From NCBI GenBank assembly GCA_008921705.1, contig VFFE01007917.1:135503-199502 (forward strand): a stretch of DNA of 64,000 nucleotides, given 5' to 3'. Shown here one piece after another: positions 62,655-64,000 of this stretch. The DNA comes from Burhinus oedicnemus. Lineage: Eukaryota > Chordata > Aves > Charadriiformes > Burhinidae. The position numbers and the translations under genes are program-made. Under the pieces are notes generated by a model. It was given only the letters and a program-made list of their open reading frames with translations. It made no database searches and was not told the DNA's origin. How positions within the stretch are numbered: position 1 is the first letter of the stretch; every line of letters starts with the position of its first letter.

Positions 62655-64000
62655 GAGCCTCCGACCCTTTCCTTTCTCTCCCTTTCTGTAATCTCTTGCA
62701 GGCACAACCGCTCCAGCAAGCAGCTCCCCTACCAGCCCAATATTTACACTAAACCACTAAAGGACTTTCTATTATAATGCTATCTCATTGATACAAGATT
62801 ACTCCTGAACCACATCAAACCCTGCAACACTGTGAAAGGCACAAACGCCGTCTCAAGAAAGAGGCGCAGAGTGGATTATTTTAGTCTCGTTATTTCAACA
62901 GCACTTTTTAGGTTTATGTAAAAAGTAATGCAATGCTACGGTAAGTGTTTCTCCCCTGGGGGCAACTGCGTGTCTATATGGATTAAATGTACATGCGTAA
63001 ACACTTGCGATAGCTAATTATGTTCCTGAAAACACCCGATTCTTACCGTTTCTTAATCCTACAAAATAAAAACACTTCAAAAAATTTTTCAGACAATAAT
63101 CAATTTTATCTAATGTCTTTGAAACTCTTCAGAGATTTTCACCTGAGAATCAAAAAGTGTTAAAACTCCTGCCTCTTTTAACTCTCTTTTGTAAAACACG
63201 CATGGAGGTAAAAACCCCAACAGACCACAGCACTTGCCGTCTCCTCTGGTTGCAAAGAACATGAAAGAGTAACCAGACATTTTTATTCAAATGAAATTAT
63301 ACAAATTTTTTTACCTTTTTTTTTTTTCTTCAGCATGTAAAAACCCCACCCTATAATGAACACAAGCTTAAAGCAATCTCTTCCGACGGACCATTTTACT
63401 TATTCTACAATTTCTTACCCAAATTACACAGGTATAATTATTTTGACACTGTAATGAAAAGAAAATGGGATTTGGGCACTGTGGGTTTATCTAATAACAC
63501 TATTTCTTGCCAGACTTCACAGCACTGACAATCACAAAGAGCCCTGTCCATTCCAATAGGAAATATTTGATTTTACTGTAGGAACATTATTTATTTTCAC
63601 CAACTTGCTATTATCAGAAAGGATATGATAGCTGAATAATAAAAATGAAATCAAGAAATTCTGGTGTTTCAAGGCTTTATTTTTTTCTGCTCTCACTTTT
63701 GACATTTTCTTCCCCTGGAGAGACAAGATAAAGTGCTGTCATAAATGGGTGACTTTTCTTGTCAAATGACAGATTTGATTCTCCATGGCAACCACAAATC
63801 AAGGTGCTAGTCTGAATTAAAGCTTCTCTTAAAAGGCGTCTTTATGTTTATAAAATGAATTTAAATTAAATGGGTATTAGGTACAGTTTTTTACCTCCAT
63901 TTATTTATTGACTAAGGAGCTCTGTACTGTGTGGAGCGTATTTGCATTTTAAGGAAAGACAACATATTGTACTGGCAGATGCACAAACAAAGCAAGTTAC

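Larger units (their letters stand above)
61681..64000. other. Non-coding AT-rich DNA, no gene recognised
   Basis: No exon recognised. It holds two A-rich low-complexity tracts near 62.3 and 62.6 kb; the rest is unique AT-rich sequence. The frames open through the A tracts (62,442-62,777) are poly-lysine artefacts. Confidence 0.55.

Noticed and set aside
62442..62777. Lysine-rich frames across A-rich DNA
   Set aside because: Translation of a simple A-tract; not evidence of a gene.
1..64000. CRISPR arrays, rRNA, tRNA, bacterial operons
   Set aside because: No regularly spaced repeats, rRNA-like segments or tRNA cloverleaf with A/B boxes were seen. The repeat content is that of a bird genome.

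Overview
The window looks like bird (avian) nuclear DNA. The evidence is CR1 LINE fragments, two of them with the typical CR1 3' end (ATTCTATGATT-type), and a 647-bp solo LTR of avian endogenous-retrovirus type with an exact 5-bp target duplication. Open reading frames are short and dense, AT-rich non-coding DNA is abundant, and CpG is depleted in most places. There are no bacterial-style genes, operons, CRISPR arrays, rRNA or recognisable tRNA. I found no protein-coding exon I could identify. The only recognisable protein-like sequence is the 3'-end remnant of a CR1 reverse-transcriptase ORF. Nearly all other open frames are chance frames in non-coding or CpG-rich DNA.

Layout. Positions 1-31,000 are non-coding DNA with one good CR1 copy (4.42-4.99 kb), two eroded CR1 relics (8.95-9.13 and 20.2-20.3 kb), the solo LTR (24.66-25.31 kb), a pair of perfect tandem hairpins (6.66-6.71 kb) and small tandem duplications. 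At 31.1-31.96 kb lies a strong CpG island with a 20-N gap, a G-quadruplex-like G-run cluster and a textbook splice donor. It is probably the promoter and untranslated first exon of a rightward gene. Just upstream, a 63-bp segment has an excellent acceptor and donor but stops in all three frames, so it is a candidate non-coding exon.

From about 32 to 46.77 kb the + strand is visibly G/T-rich, as expected for the sense strand of a long transcribed intron. At a T35 tract (46,775-46,809) this flips, and from there to about 61 kb or beyond the + strand is A/C-rich. The right part also contains CpG-rich patches at 47.4, 52.5, 55.0 and 61.0-61.7 kb; the last has modest GC but no CpG depletion. The flip could mean convergent transcription, with a second leftward gene, or an inversion or assembly join at the homopolymer. 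The sequence alone cannot decide.

No clearly new biological system is visible. The observations most worth checking are the strand-composition flip, the undepleted CpG segment at 61 kb, the non-coding exon candidate beside the CpG island, and several perfect hairpins or local repeat clusters that do not match a mobile element I can name.
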